Below are positions 37,050 to 49,170 of a stretch of 64,000 bases of DNA, piece by piece. Positions within the stretch are counted from its first letter, which is position 1. Each line of letters begins with the position of its first letter. This DNA comes from Combretum micranthum (Eukaryota; Streptophyta; Magnoliopsida; Myrtales; Combretaceae). A model generated the notes under the pieces. It did not search any database and was not told the DNA's origin. It was given only the letters and a program-made list of their open reading frames with translations. The stretch covers positions 1 to 64,000 of the forward strand of contig JAMXBD010002744.1 of NCBI GenBank assembly GCA_024138025.1, in the 5' to 3' direction. The translations under genes were made by a program, and so were the position numbers.

Positions 37050-39240
37050 AATTTAAGGTAGAATTTGAGTAAACCCTAACCTTAATTGAACTAGAACATC
37101 AAATTCAAAAATATTAAGGCATACTAGTAGTTTTAACTCAACAATCTCACGCTCGAAACCTGAAGACAATAGAAATTAGCTAAGGGTGAATTATAGTTCG
37201 AATAATATAAGACCTAAAAAGATCATATTCGTGAAAATTTTGATTGTTTCAGACCCGAACGGAATCAATTTTCGAAAAACATGCCTTGGTGCTCAGAAGT
37301 AAAAATATTCATGAAATCAACATAGATTCAAAATTTATAAGTATTCATAAATATCAGTTTCATAACTTTTTAGTATCTAAAAATATCAAATATAATATTT
37401 TTACTTGTATTTTCTTTATTACCAGTAATTTATTTGTCTTGTTTACTATTCATTGTACTATTTTTTATATTCACTACCATTCCTTATCTTACTTTTTTTA
37501 CCTACTTCTTACAACCTATACACTATCTCTTACATTTTCTTTTCCCATAAAACTTTATACATAACTTACCTCACACTTTATTTACTTTTCATTAAAAATA
37601 CAAAACAAATCAATTTTCTCCTGTTTCTCCTCCCAAAACCGATGCTTCCCCTCTTTCTATTTATTATATTTATTTTTAATTTAATTTTAATCACACAAAA
37701 TTCTACTCCAAAACTCTATAAATAACCCCTCCCTTCTTCATTATTTACACACTTTCATCAAACCTTAACAAAACTCTATCAAAATCTCTCCACAACTTTC
37801 TCCCTAACAATTTCTTCTCAAAAGTTTCTTCTTCTCTCTTTAGGAAAGAAACTCACAACACACTACCCATTTGTTCTTCCATCCATTAACCTTAGATAAA
37901 ATCCTAAACCCTCTCTTTATTTCATGTTAACATAATATGAATACCTTGTTATTTTGATTTCTAAAACCCCATGAGCTTTATGCTAGGGAAGAAATCATGA
38001 AATAACAACTTATCATGTCTTGTTCAATACCATGTTTATTTATAAATATTATTATATTCTAATAGGATTAGATTTTCTTTTAAGTAACCACCATGGAATC
38101 TTGATCACAAATACACTATAAATATTTTAGATAAATATACAACCTATCCTTTGCTAAAAACTGGTGGATGTGTTCATGTTCACTTTTGGTGAGGCTGTTT
38201 GAGACAAAGTTTGCCGTGTAATCTATCTTTTATTTATGCTTTTATGTTTCTTACAATTTATTTACTTCATGTTAAATAATTAAGACTAGTCATTTAGTCT
38301 TAGACTTATCCTTATCAAGTCAAAACTTTTTATTTTCTTTTATTTAGGACTAGCATATAATCTAAGTTCGGGGAGACTTGACAGACTCTCAAGCTTTTCT
38401 TATTATTTCCTTGTTTTTCTTTATGGGATTTGTCTATTTCTAAGTTTTCAGAAAGACTTGAATAAAAATCCAAGACTTCCACAATTTTCTTCTTTTTCTT
38501 TTCCTTAAGCTTTCTTATGTTTTTCTTTTCTTTCTATGGAACTTGTCCATATCTAAGTTATGAGAAGTTTTGATGCAAGCTAGGACTTCCAAATTTTGTT
38601 CTTATGTGTATATGCCTGTTTAATTTTCTATGTCCTTTATTTTCTTTTACACAACTACAAGTTCATATTCATGCATGGTCATAATGTTACTATCTTCATA
38701 AAATTTTCAAAGAATAAAGAGTTGTTTTTTTTTTTTCATTAAAAATAAGAACTAAACTCATAAGAAATATGATTTTTAACACTAAGTAGAGACTTTTATA
38801 GGATGATGGTTCAACACTTCAATTTCAAAGTTGTTAAAGTAAGTCTTTATAAATTTTCATGTTGATAATTCTTTGTTAAACAATTTTTTCTTAAAAACTT
38901 ATTTATAGGGTTTATACCAGCACTTTGAAACACACTAAGGACCAACAATTTTCCTAATCCAAGTTTAAGGATAACTTACTATTAAGAATTCACTTAGAAA
39001 ATACAATTGGTGGATAACTTAAAGAATCGGATTTTGAGAAGTAAAATTATTTTTAAGAAGTTAAATAAATATAGAAAAATAGATAGACACTCCTTTATAG
39101 CAAACTCAAGATTTCTAACTTTCTTTCCAACTAAGGAAATTTTATAAATTCCATTTTCAAAACTCTTAAATAATTGTTTTATGAAAAGTCATTATTGAGA
39201 TAACACCACTAAAATCATATATATAATATGAGTATATATC
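37050..39240 (+). repeat. LTR-like repeat B (plus orientation)
   Basis: Diverged direct repeat of the segment from 22.86 kb, with the same order of landmarks: AAAAATATCA words, TATAAATA box, C/A-rich leader, TTTAGTCTTAGAC phrase, GGACTTGTCCATATCTAAG phrases, TGTTGATAATTCTTTG. Non-coding. Probably an old LTR of the same family. The ends are not defined. Confidence 0.45.
37717..37724 (+). promoter_or_regulatory. TATA box in repeat B
   Basis: CTCTATAAATAACCCC, followed by TTATTTACACACTTTC. It corresponds to 23401-23408 in repeat A, and its conservation in two diverged copies supports a core promoter. Confidence 0.5.
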
Positions 39241-41099
39241 TATATTAATCCCCATAGTCCATGAACACATCATAGCTCGATAAATCATACTTTAGTGGAT
39301 CTTTACCTATTTCTAAAAAAGACAAAAGAATAAGCGAAAACTCTCAGTACGCCAAACCGAAAACACATGCACATGAACAAGCAATAAGTAATATCACTTA
39401 TAACTTAATAACTAATCAGCAAACACAATTTATTATATTTAATTAGCCTAGCAAACAATACAGCAGAACCATTATATACTAATCCAAAACCCGAAGTATC
39501 TCAAGACTCCCTTAAAACAACCAATATAGAAAGAAAGTAATATATACATATATGGTGTTGGAATCTCCTACACCCGGGATGTCGTACTCGCGCTATTCCT
39601 AAACTACCAGAATCATTTAGATGTAACTCCACTGAGACAATGCTACACAAAGATTATCAGGTTCAGCGTTAGTATCACAATCTATTTAGTCTTTACTAAC
39701 CGCAACTACAAGCAACAAATGATTCATTTAAATTCAAATAATATTAGGTCAGTTTTACGATTCTAAGCCTACAAGCATAACCAACAAACATGGTAAGGTT
39801 ATACTTGAATTCGCTTTGGGAACAAGAAACCTAAATCAAAAATCACCTCAACAAACAATAACTATTCTCAAAACTAAAACCACAAAGATAAACATATTCC
39901 TATAATCATCTAATCTTAAGCATTACAAAATCCTAAGATAATCTCACATTCCTCCTTAAATAGCAACAACACAAAACTTCAAATCAAACTTAGGGTTTCT
40001 TCACTCCTCAAAAGCTTGATTTCCTTAAAAAACAATACATAAACTTTAAATAGATAACTTAGGATTACTAAAGGAAAAAGAATAGGATCGTTATTACCCA
40101 GGTCTTATTCTTGACAGCACTTGTCTTGTTCTTGAGAGCACTTAGGGTTCCAAGAACTTAAGGATCTATTTATTGACCTTTAGGGGACAAAGAATAAATT
40201 AAAAAACTAGGGAAACATGTGCAAAAAAAGACTATACAAAGCTAGCAGCTCAGGAGAGCTTAAAAATGAAGGGGCAACTTTTCACATTGTAAGCCGACCA
40301 TACACCAACGGCTTTTCTACCAAGCCGACGGCTTATAGCCAACCTAGCTCCTCCTCTTCCAGTTCTTCATGAAAATTCTCTAAGTCTAAATCCATCTTTG
40401 AAAGGACAAAAATACCCTCTTAAACAGTATTATATTACAACTTTACCCTTCATTATAGATTAATTATTCATATATTACACTTATCTTATTACGTAATTTA
40501 GAGATCTTCAATAGCTTATGCTATTTTTATTCATCGTCGCTTCTCCCTTCCTCCATGAATAACATAATTTAATCACTAATTAGTGCTAATTTTTTGTTAA
40601 TCATACTTAATTGGCACTAATGGAGTTATTAAAGGTTTAGGGTTTTAGAGACTTACCTTAGTCTTCAGAGGGAGCTTTCTAGAAAAGGAAAGGAAAAAAA
40701 TAGAAAAAATATTTATGTGGAGGAAAAATGGAGAGCTAAGGTTTTGGAATGTAAATAGATGTCGTTTTTAGATTATGCCATGTAGCAAAATCTAGAGAGT
40801 TCAATTTTCCATATATAAAACCTTGAATAATTTAGGCATAAAATTTTGAGATAAGTGTAGATTATAATTTAAATATCCCTCAACTTATTATTATTTTAAC
40901 TTATTTCCAAAATTCAATTTCCCTTGGTTTCCCGATTAGGGGTAAAATGGTAATCTAATTTTTTTTTGGCTATAAATGTATTGCTTTGGCTTGTCTTGTA
41001 AGAGTTTCATCTAAAAACATTTTTAAATTATAATTTACTTTATTTTGGTATTTTTTAATTTTTATTTTAATTTCTTAAATTTAGGTTCTCGTTTTGGGG
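39241..41099 (-). repeat. Probable LTR relic (minus orientation) and AT-rich DNA
   Basis: No genes. The composition resembles the LTRs of G1 and of the 49-kb solo LTR: AC-rich leader-like sequence, a small GC-richer module with the palindrome AAGCCGACGGCTT near 40.33 kb, and a phrase near 40.40-40.44 kb (GGACAAAAATACCCTCTTAA) that is the inverted counterpart of sequence near 25.1 kb. The relic assignment is inferred and limits are uncertain. Confidence 0.35.
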
Positions 41100-43397
41100 T
41101 AAATGTGGAATATTGTAAAATTTGAGTTCCCATCCAACTTCAATCAACTTCAATGACTTTAAATGATTTTTATTTCTTATGGTTGGCATATCGGTCGCTT
41201 CAATATGCACAGTTGCTAACATGAGAGATTTTTGTTGGAAAACTACCTGAATACATGATGTAGTTGAAAATATTAGGCAACGCAACTTTCCATCTTAATG
41301 TAATCATAGTAAAATCACTCGATTTGGATGGTTGTGAAAGCACATTTGGAAATGACAAATGGAAAATCACAAAGAGATCCCTTGTGGTTACAAAAGGACT
41401 AAACAATAATACTTTGTATTAGATGCTAGATATGGTAATAGTAGTTGAGGTCAATGTAGTTGAAAATTGCACCATAGATTCATGGCATATGCCTTAGCCA
41501 TCTGAGTGAGAAGGAACTCAATACCTTAAAAAGATAGAAACTTCTTCCCATTAAAGGCAAATCTCTTAAACTTTTTACTCATTGTCTGGTTGGTAAGCAA
41601 CATAGAGATTCTTTTCATAGTTTCCTCCACATAGGAGGTCACATGTTCTAATTTAATCCACATCGATATTTGTACCATGGATTCTAGAATTCTTGGTCAT
41701 TTTTATACCTTGTCACATTTATTAAGATAATTCAAGAAAAGTATCTATCTACTTTGAAATCAAAAGGCTAGGTACTTGATATCTTCAAACACTTTCATGC
41801 AAGTGTTGAAAGAGAAATAGGTAGAAAACTGAAATGTGTAAAAGCATATAATGGTGGTGTACAGTAGTCCATTAGAGAAGTATTGCAAGAATCATGGTAT
41901 CAAGATTAAAAAGACAGTGCCTAAGACTCCACAACATAATGGGGTTGTAGAGAGAATGAATAAAACAATTATAAAAAGAATCAGGTGTATGTTCTATCAT
42001 GTAAAGTTACCTAAAGCCTTTCGAAGTAAAGCTATGAGAGCTGTAATTGATTTAATTAATTTTTCTCATTTAGTTCCTTGCCATGGTGATAATCTTAAGA
42101 GAGTTTAGGAAGACAAAGATGTTTCCTATGATCACTTGAGTGTGTTCAACAACAAGGCATTTGTTTATATCCCAAAGGATGAAAGATCCAAGCTTGATGG
42201 AAAATCAAAACGGTGCATGTTTTTAGGTTATGGCCATGAGGTGTTTGGTTATAAATTATGGGATCGGGTTGATAAGAAATTTATCAGAAGTGAAAATGTT
42301 ATTTTTAAGACTAAACAATTGAAGATATTGAAAAATAAGAAAAGTTAGTGCTAGTTGCCAGAGATGACACTATAATTAAGTTAAAGTCTCCTATCAAGGT
42401 AACTAATGATGGGGGAGATGCAAATGCTAATGGTGAAAATAGGGACAATTAGTTCTACCATAATTAGCACCACCAATTGAGCATTAGTTTAGAAAGTCTA
42501 TTAGGTAGCCTTGTCCCCCACAAAGATACTCCCTACATGAATATGTGTTATTGATTGATGGGAAAAAGCTAAAGTGTTATGAGGAGGCTATGTCACATAA
42601 GCATAAGGAGAAGAATTTGAATATCATGTAAGAATAGATGAAATCTTTGCATAGGAACCATACTTTGAGTTAGCAAAGCCACCATAAGGCAAGAGAGCAC
42701 TCAAGAATAAAAATTAAAAGTTAAAAAGAACAACTCATAACCAATGTATAGGAAAAGTTGGCTGTAAAGTATCTCAATTAGAAGAAGGGAGTTGATTTTG
42801 AAAAAAATAATATTTTCACTTGTGGTCGAGGCATCTTCAATCTGAGTTGTGCCTGGGCTAGTAGCTCGTTTGAATTTAGAATTTGAGTGATTTGAAGTAA
42901 GCAAATTTCCTTCATGGTGATTTATTTGGAAGAAAACTATGTGGAAGATCTTGAGGTTTCATAGCAAAAGGTAAAGAAAATATTATCTAAAGATTAAAAA
43001 TAAGTTTGCATAAACTTAAGAAGATTTTTGCATGATCGATCATGGGTATGCAAAACTTCTTCCAGTCGTTATGTATTTGTGAAGAAATTCATCCATGATA
43101 ATTTCATTATCATATTTTTATATGTCAATGAGATGTTGATTATTGGCTATGATATTAACAAAATTAATTAAAGGTCCCAAAAAAGAGTTGGATAAGACCT
43201 CTTATATGAAGGATTTAGGTGCTACAAAGCAAATCCATGACATGAGAAATTACTCATGGCAAGAAGAATGGAAAGCTACGGTTATCCCAACAAAAGTACA
43301 TTAAGAAGATTTTGGAGAGGTTTCACTTAGGCAATTCTAAACTACTTAGTATTCCACTAGCATGTCATTTTAAATTATGTTTGAAGCAATGACCTAT
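41100..43397 (+). pseudogene. Copia pol remnant, 5' part: protease-distal, integrase and reverse transcriptase
   Basis: Degenerate frames show the pre-integrase block near 41.3-41.6 kb. The integrase core is at 41.85-42.35 kb (IKKTVPKTPQHNGVVERMNK, KCRMFLGY-type block, GYKLWDRVDKKF). Reverse-transcriptase pieces lie near 43.0-43.4 kb (FLYVNEMLIIGYD in the position of the YVDDMLI motif, then ILERFHLGNSK). Several in-frame stops and a missing stretch between integrase and the catalytic core make it non-functional. It is interrupted at 43397 within a codon region that resumes at 44796. Confidence 0.75.
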
Positions 43398-44795
43398 TGA
43401 TATGATCAATCATAACCAACTTAAAATAACCTTATTCCTACTCTACGATTGATCTTTAGGCAAGTGCACTTGTTAAGATATAGTATAAATTAGAGCACAT
43501 GGGTCATTCTACTGAGTCCTACAACCAATAGTAATTATCCTAACTCTACGATTAGCTAATTTACTTCGAATGATATTAATGATTCTAATTTCTTGCGATT
43601 ATCAAGATTAATCTATTAACTTGAGTGTAACACCTTTCAAAGAATATCATATCACAAAACTACTCCTAATCTTGATTCGCCACTAACCATAATTTCAATT
43701 TTTAAATAATATTCATTTGATGATGTGCTTATGTTCTCAAATTGTAGGAATCCTTAGTTTAATCAATAACCTTTCATGAAAATTGATTTCTAATCCTATA
43801 TGAACTGATGGAAATGTTTTTTCATTATTAAAGACATACTAGATTGCATTAAAGGTCATGATCCCTTAACAAGAATTAATCTTGCATAGAAAGTTTATGC
43901 TTTGCCATGTCTAGAGTCACATACAAACTTCACTATTCATGTCTATCTTGTTAAATGATCTTTCGTTCTATTTAACAAGAATCATGCATTGAAATTAATA
44001 CAGTGCATATATTAACTCAAAGAACAATATAACACATGAATAGATTCAAGAAGTACAAACTTTTGTTAAATGAATGACAATTCTATTACATTAGATTTAG
44101 GGTTTCTAAAGACTTAGGGTACAAACAAACTATTGATCCATGGATAGAGATACAAGTGCAAAATGTACGAAAATAGAATTGGTTCATGATAAAAGCCTTA
44201 TTTGATCTCTTGTATTATGATCTTAGATAAGCTCCTACATTCTCTACTCTAAAGTCACTATTTTTCTCCCAAGAGTTGGAAGAATGAAAAGAAGATCCGT
44301 CAAAATGAATAAAGAGAGCTATTCATAAGTAGAGTTAAAATAAATCCGACACAACCATCCTACATGGCCTGTGTTCGAGCTTGTGTAGGATTGAAAATTA
44401 AAGATTCCTGCAAGCTCAACCCTACACGACCCCGATCACAACTTGTGTAGAGAACTCGTGTAAACCTTTTGACCATTTTTTTATCCTATACAAGGTTTCT
44501 ACACAACTTGTGTAGCTTTCTTGTGTATACTTGGAGTTGCATTTTGGTCAAAAATCTTGTTCTACACTAGTTTTTGCACAACTTGTGTAGAAACTCATAT
44601 ATATTCTAAATCTTTAACTTGTACAATTCTTTATCAAAACATCCTTTGATTCATCTAAATGTCTTCATCAAGCTCATTTATCTTCTCTTACTCCTGAAAT
44701 TAACATTTTAATCCCATTAGTATCCTTTTCTTCAATACATTACATAAAATTCATATAAATCAATATAGATAATAAAGATCTTTTGAAAATTATCA
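43398..44795. mobile_element. Solo LTR of an unidentified retrotransposon family
   Basis: A 1398-bp insertion. The ends are TGATA and TATCA (perfect 5-bp inverted repeat with TG/CA termini). The flanking 5-mers are CCTAT and CCTAC (4 of 5 identical), a likely target duplication. The copia frame on the left continues on the right, which proves insertion. The interior is non-coding and holds the word ACAACTTGTGTAG several times, including a perfect inverted repeat of arms CTACACAA and TTGTGTAG at 44499-44515. Confidence 0.7.
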
Positions 44796-45504
44796 CCTAC
44801 GAGTGATAAAGAAAAAGAAGAAATGGAAAATGTTCCTTATGCATTTTTCTATTGGTAGTTTGATGTATGGCATGGTATGCATAAGGTCAGATATTACTCA
44901 TGCAGTTGGTGTTGTTAGCTGGTTTCTCTCTAATCCTCGTAAAGAGAATTGGCAAGCAATGAAGTGGATTTAGGTATCTTACGAGTACTTCTAGATTTTG
45001 TTTATGTTTTTTTCCTAGTAAACTTATGTTGGATGGTTACACAGTTGCTGATATAATTAGTGGTGTAGACTATAGAAAGTTTACTTCAGCATATGATGAC
45101 TTTTGTAAGGTAAGTCATGTCATGCCAACCTAAATTGTAGAATGTGTTGCATTCTCTTCTACAAAGATTGAATATATTGCTATTAGTGAAGCATGGAAAG
45201 AACTTTATGGATGCAGAGATCTCTACGTTAGTTAGATCTTACACAAGAGACATTTGTGTTGTATTGTGATACTTAAAGTGCAATCCATCTCAACAAGAAT
45301 ATAACCTTTCATTCCTGGTCAAAGCTCATTGAAATGTAATATTACAAGATTAGAGAAGCATTGGAGATGAAGCAGCTATCATTCGAGAAAATTTATATCA
45401 ATAATAATGTTTCGAATATGATGACTAAGACTCTACTATAGAGAAGTGTACTAACTTATAAGAAGAAAGCGGGCTTGACTATGTACAATCCCACTAGTTT
45501 ATAA
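44796..45504 (+). pseudogene. Copia pol remnant, 3' part: RNase H region
   Basis: Resumes with SDKEKEEMENVPYA, then degenerate SLMYGM, SDITHAVGVV and an RNase H block near 45.1-45.2 kb (a VALSTTEAEYIAI-like segment followed by AWKELLWM-like). It ends with AGLTMYNPTSL and TAA. Multiple frameshifts and stops. Confidence 0.75.
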
Positions 45505-45514
45505 GGGGAGGATT

Positions 45515-45687
45515 TGTTACATAAGTCAATCACTAATAGGCCCACAGCAACATAAAAAACAAATATTAATAAGTAATATATTTATTTTGAATTGAAACTT
45601 TTGTATATTGTTCTTAGTTATATGATTAACGCATTAACTATCACACCTTCACAGGGTATCCTAGTAGTATCAATGTAACATGTAACA
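45515..45687 (+). repeat. Probable 3' LTR of the copia remnant
   Basis: Starts TGTTACATAAG directly after the polypurine tract and ends ATGTAACATGTAACA, so TGTTACA and TGTAACA form inverted ends. About 173 bp, in the range of copia LTRs. The partner LTR is absent, so the right end is inferred. Confidence 0.5.
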
Positions 45688-45799
45688 AACTGAAGTCACA
45701 GACATCCTGATTAATCTAGTTAAGGCCAGAAAAGTACATGAACGTAGAATGACTAAGATACTTCGTGGCGAAGATAATTATGATAAGATCGAAGGTTGA

Positions 45800-46332
45800 T
45801 TAGAATAAGAAAAATATTGCATGCATATAATCACATATAATAATAACATTATAAAAAGTATTTGAATAATACATCATAACTTTACAACTTTACAAACGTT
45901 AGTCTTCCAAAGACTTATTTACATACATAACTTTGCTCTCTTGCCAATCCATAACTGAACTTTATTACATATACAAAGTGTTATCTCTAACTCATATTTA
46001 AACTTCTTGATGTCTTTTACTAGCTTTCACTCCTAATACTTGATTCATCCCCTTAAATTCCTGTAAACAAGCAATCTTAAGGAGAGTGAGCACAACAAAT
46101 CTCAATGAATAACCAAATCTTAACATGAATCAAACAATGTTAAGCAAGTTTATTAATATAAACATATGCAATGCTACAATTAAGCATATGCAACAAATAT
46201 AGTTTGGATAAGCGGATTCAAATCGATGGAGATTTATGCCTTCTTTTGGTTGTTAAAGGAACTAATTTAAGTAAATCAAAGCAAGAAGAGATTAAGAACT
46301 AAGGAAGGAGAAGTTTTCATTCATTCTTATTA

Positions 46333-46380
<48 letters not shown>

Positions 46381-47162
46381 AAGAGAAGAGAATATTATAA
46401 CTCAATTTGTCCTTAGAATTTAGAAACTCTACTAAGTACCATCCATTTCATGTCAATACCATAGGCGAGGTCCTTCACTGCCTGCCTAGTTCCTATGAAA
46501 CTAACAAAATAGTGGTAACCCATTTTGTAGGACTAGATATTAATTTCTACTTATTATAAAAACTCAGAGTTACCATAAAACCAAAATGATAATGCATAGT
46601 ATGTTTACCACACAAATGCAAGTTATGCTATCGTGCAATGTATGTTCGTTTTATTTAGGGGTCAATTAATAATTATATCATATTACTAAGTGACCACATC
46701 AATTTTGGACAATTCATAATTACATAATCAATACCATACAAGTAATAATCACTTTTAGTATTAAAAATTGTCATTCACTCATACAATATATAACATGCAT
46801 TACTCCCTAAATCCCCATGCATATAATACTGTTCAGTTATATTTAGAAGTATATGCTACTACATTACACATTCACAAACATTGTGAGAAGATTGAAGTTA
46901 CTCATCTGTGCATCTTAGCTTAATTGTCGTAATATTATATCGAAAAGTCTGAATCTTGATTTATGGTTCCTATAAGATAACAAACATGTATTACTAAATA
47001 TATAAATAAAAAAGAATATCTATTAGTACTTAAATTCCTAAACTCATGTCTTAACTTTCTTAGTTTGTTTGTCTTTAAGGAATTATAAGCTGCTACAAAT
47101 ACAACAATTCTATTAGCTGGTTAGTGGATGATGGTTAAGGGGTCCCTTGTGGCTTCAGCAAT
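45800..47162 (-). repeat. Diverged LTR relic related to the G2 LTR
   Basis: Shares a colinear set of phrases with the G2 LTR: GATTTATGCCTTCTTTTGG with GATTTACGCCCTCCCATCGG, CAATACCATAGGCGAGGTCC with the CCATAAGCGGCGTCC block, and TTACTCATCTGTGCATC with TTACTCACCTGCCCATC. It is far more diverged than the two G2 LTRs are from each other. No coding region. Confidence 0.55.
46333..46386 (+). repeat. Compound microsatellite (TG)n(TA)n(GA)n
   Basis: Successive runs of TG, TA and GA dinucleotides inside the LTR relic. Confidence 0.9.
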
Positions 47163-48949
47163 AGTGTTGTCACGCCCCAAGGGTATTCTAATAATAATAA
47201 TCAAGAATCACTCGATTACTATTATTAGGTTACCTTTTACGAGTGACATGATTTCCAAAAACAAGATCTTTTAGTTGCTTGGATGGAATAAACAAACATA
47301 TATAAGATATAAACTAGTAAACAACTTTACAAACTATAATATTACAGATCATATGCTTTATAAATCCATATAACTATAGCTGATGGTTCTAATGCACTTT
47401 AAATGCATCACAAGTCTATTACAGATATAGATATTCTAATCCTATACTAAACTTTAAACTTCTGGCTTCTAATCTCTTACCGGGACCATGCTCCTGCTAG
47501 TAATGAGCCAGGGTCGCAAAGTGAACCTGAAAGGACTGTGGGAGTGTGAGCTAAAACACAAGCTCAGTGAATAACCAGAACTTATTACACATAACATACA
47601 AGTTATTTAACAATCATATGAAATGCATCAATCACATAAATGAACATTACAAGCTTGGATAACCCGGAATCCAAATAGGATGAAGATTTACGCCCTCCCA
47701 TCGGGGTTGAAGGATCACAATCTATGGTCCACCTACCCAAGAGAGACTTAAGCTTTCCAGGAAATAATAATATTTAATTTAATTATCTCTTTAAGCTTAT
47801 CATGTTTCTTTATTCATTCCCTGTTTAGCTTTAGAAACTCCACTAAGTGTTAGTTATTCCCATGTAATACCATAAGCGGCGTCCTTTGTTTACCATTTTA
47901 GTTCCTATGGTATTAACTGAACAAAGGTAATCTTGCAATTAACTAATATCTCTCTGGCCTAGATAATTCAAGCATCACTAGAGATCCGAGAAACTAATAC
48001 GTAGTAGGCTACCACTTACTCAATGCTTTTTATGCATAGTATGTAATGCATGATTATTTTCCATTATGGTACCAGTAGTTTTTAGTCAATTTGGGGGTGA
48101 TCAAGCAATACAGACACTCAATTAGATACTACATACATTATCAAGATACAAGCATTTGTGTTATTACTTAATTTAGAGTGACATGGCAATCAATGGAATA
48201 CAATACACAACTTTCATATTTCAAACAGTTCATCAATTTTCATTATCTTTTTATTTAAGGTTCACTACTAGTACAAGCACAACCAATGTAATAAGACTGA
48301 GTTACTCACCTGCCCATCCTATTTAATCGTAGTAATCTTCAGGTAGGTCCTCCCCAATACCCGAGTCACCTATTAAGATAAATAATATAATTAATAAAAT
48401 TTCTAGACCATACAACCTAGTTCCTATGAATATTTAAGTGTTCTAATGGTTTGTTGGGTTTCTGTTTTATTCTTAACTAGTTCTTTCGAAATAACCCTAA
48501 GTTCTAATTTATTGTATTCACAGTTTTATTTTATTAATTCTGGTTAGATACTTGAATTTATTGATTGGGTATTTGGAAAGTTTAACAATTTAGTTAATTC
48601 ATTTTTATTGTTCAAAACTATTAGTTTTCCTTTTAAATTACTTAATAAATTTTTCTTATAGAGTATAGGTATTCCTATACTCATAATTTTAGATTATCTA
48701 AATTTCCATTGTTATCTATTCCTTTTTAAATATGTACGTAGTATTTACTAAACTCCATATTATATATAGATATGTACATATATATTTTTCTATAAATTAG
48801 TTAAATATTATCTTTATGAAAATATACTTACTAATAAAAGGATTTATAAATTTTATTATAATTGTTTTCAAAAATTTCTCCTTTTACCGTAAATAATAAG
48901 AATATTAATAATTTTTATCAATAATAGTACTAAAAATAATTATAACATC

Positions 48950-49003
48950 AATAATACTAATAATAATGATAACAACAACACAAACAACAACAACAACAAC
49001 AAC

Positions 49004-49032
<29 letters not shown>
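48950..49032 (+). repeat. (AAC)n(AAT)n microsatellite in the G2 left LTR
   Basis: A mixed AAC/AAT trinucleotide array. The equivalent array in the right LTR is at about 62038-62110 and marks one edge of the length difference between the two LTRs. Confidence 0.9.
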
Positions 49033-49034
<2 letters not shown>

Positions 49035-49170
49035 TTTTCGAAATAGATTAAATAGAATAAATATATTTCATCACATTAGTAATTATACTAATTGTCTTAT
49101 ACTTTGATTCATATTATTACTAAAATAATTTTAGTCTTATATTCATATTTATTTTATTTCATAAATAATA

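Larger units (their letters stand above)
41100..45687 (+). mobile_element. Ty1/copia remnant, plus orientation, 5' part missing, split by a solo LTR
   Basis: Copia pol pieces run from about 41.1 kb to a stop at 45502-45504, followed by a purine tract (GGGGAGGA) and a probable 3' LTR. Excluding the 1.4-kb insertion, about 3.2 kb remain. No 5' LTR or primer site was found upstream, so the left part has been lost. Confidence 0.75.

Noticed and set aside
37244..37725. Plus-strand frames of 90-106 residues
   Set aside because: Phe/Tyr/Leu-rich low-complexity translation of a T-rich LTR-like promoter region; no domain.
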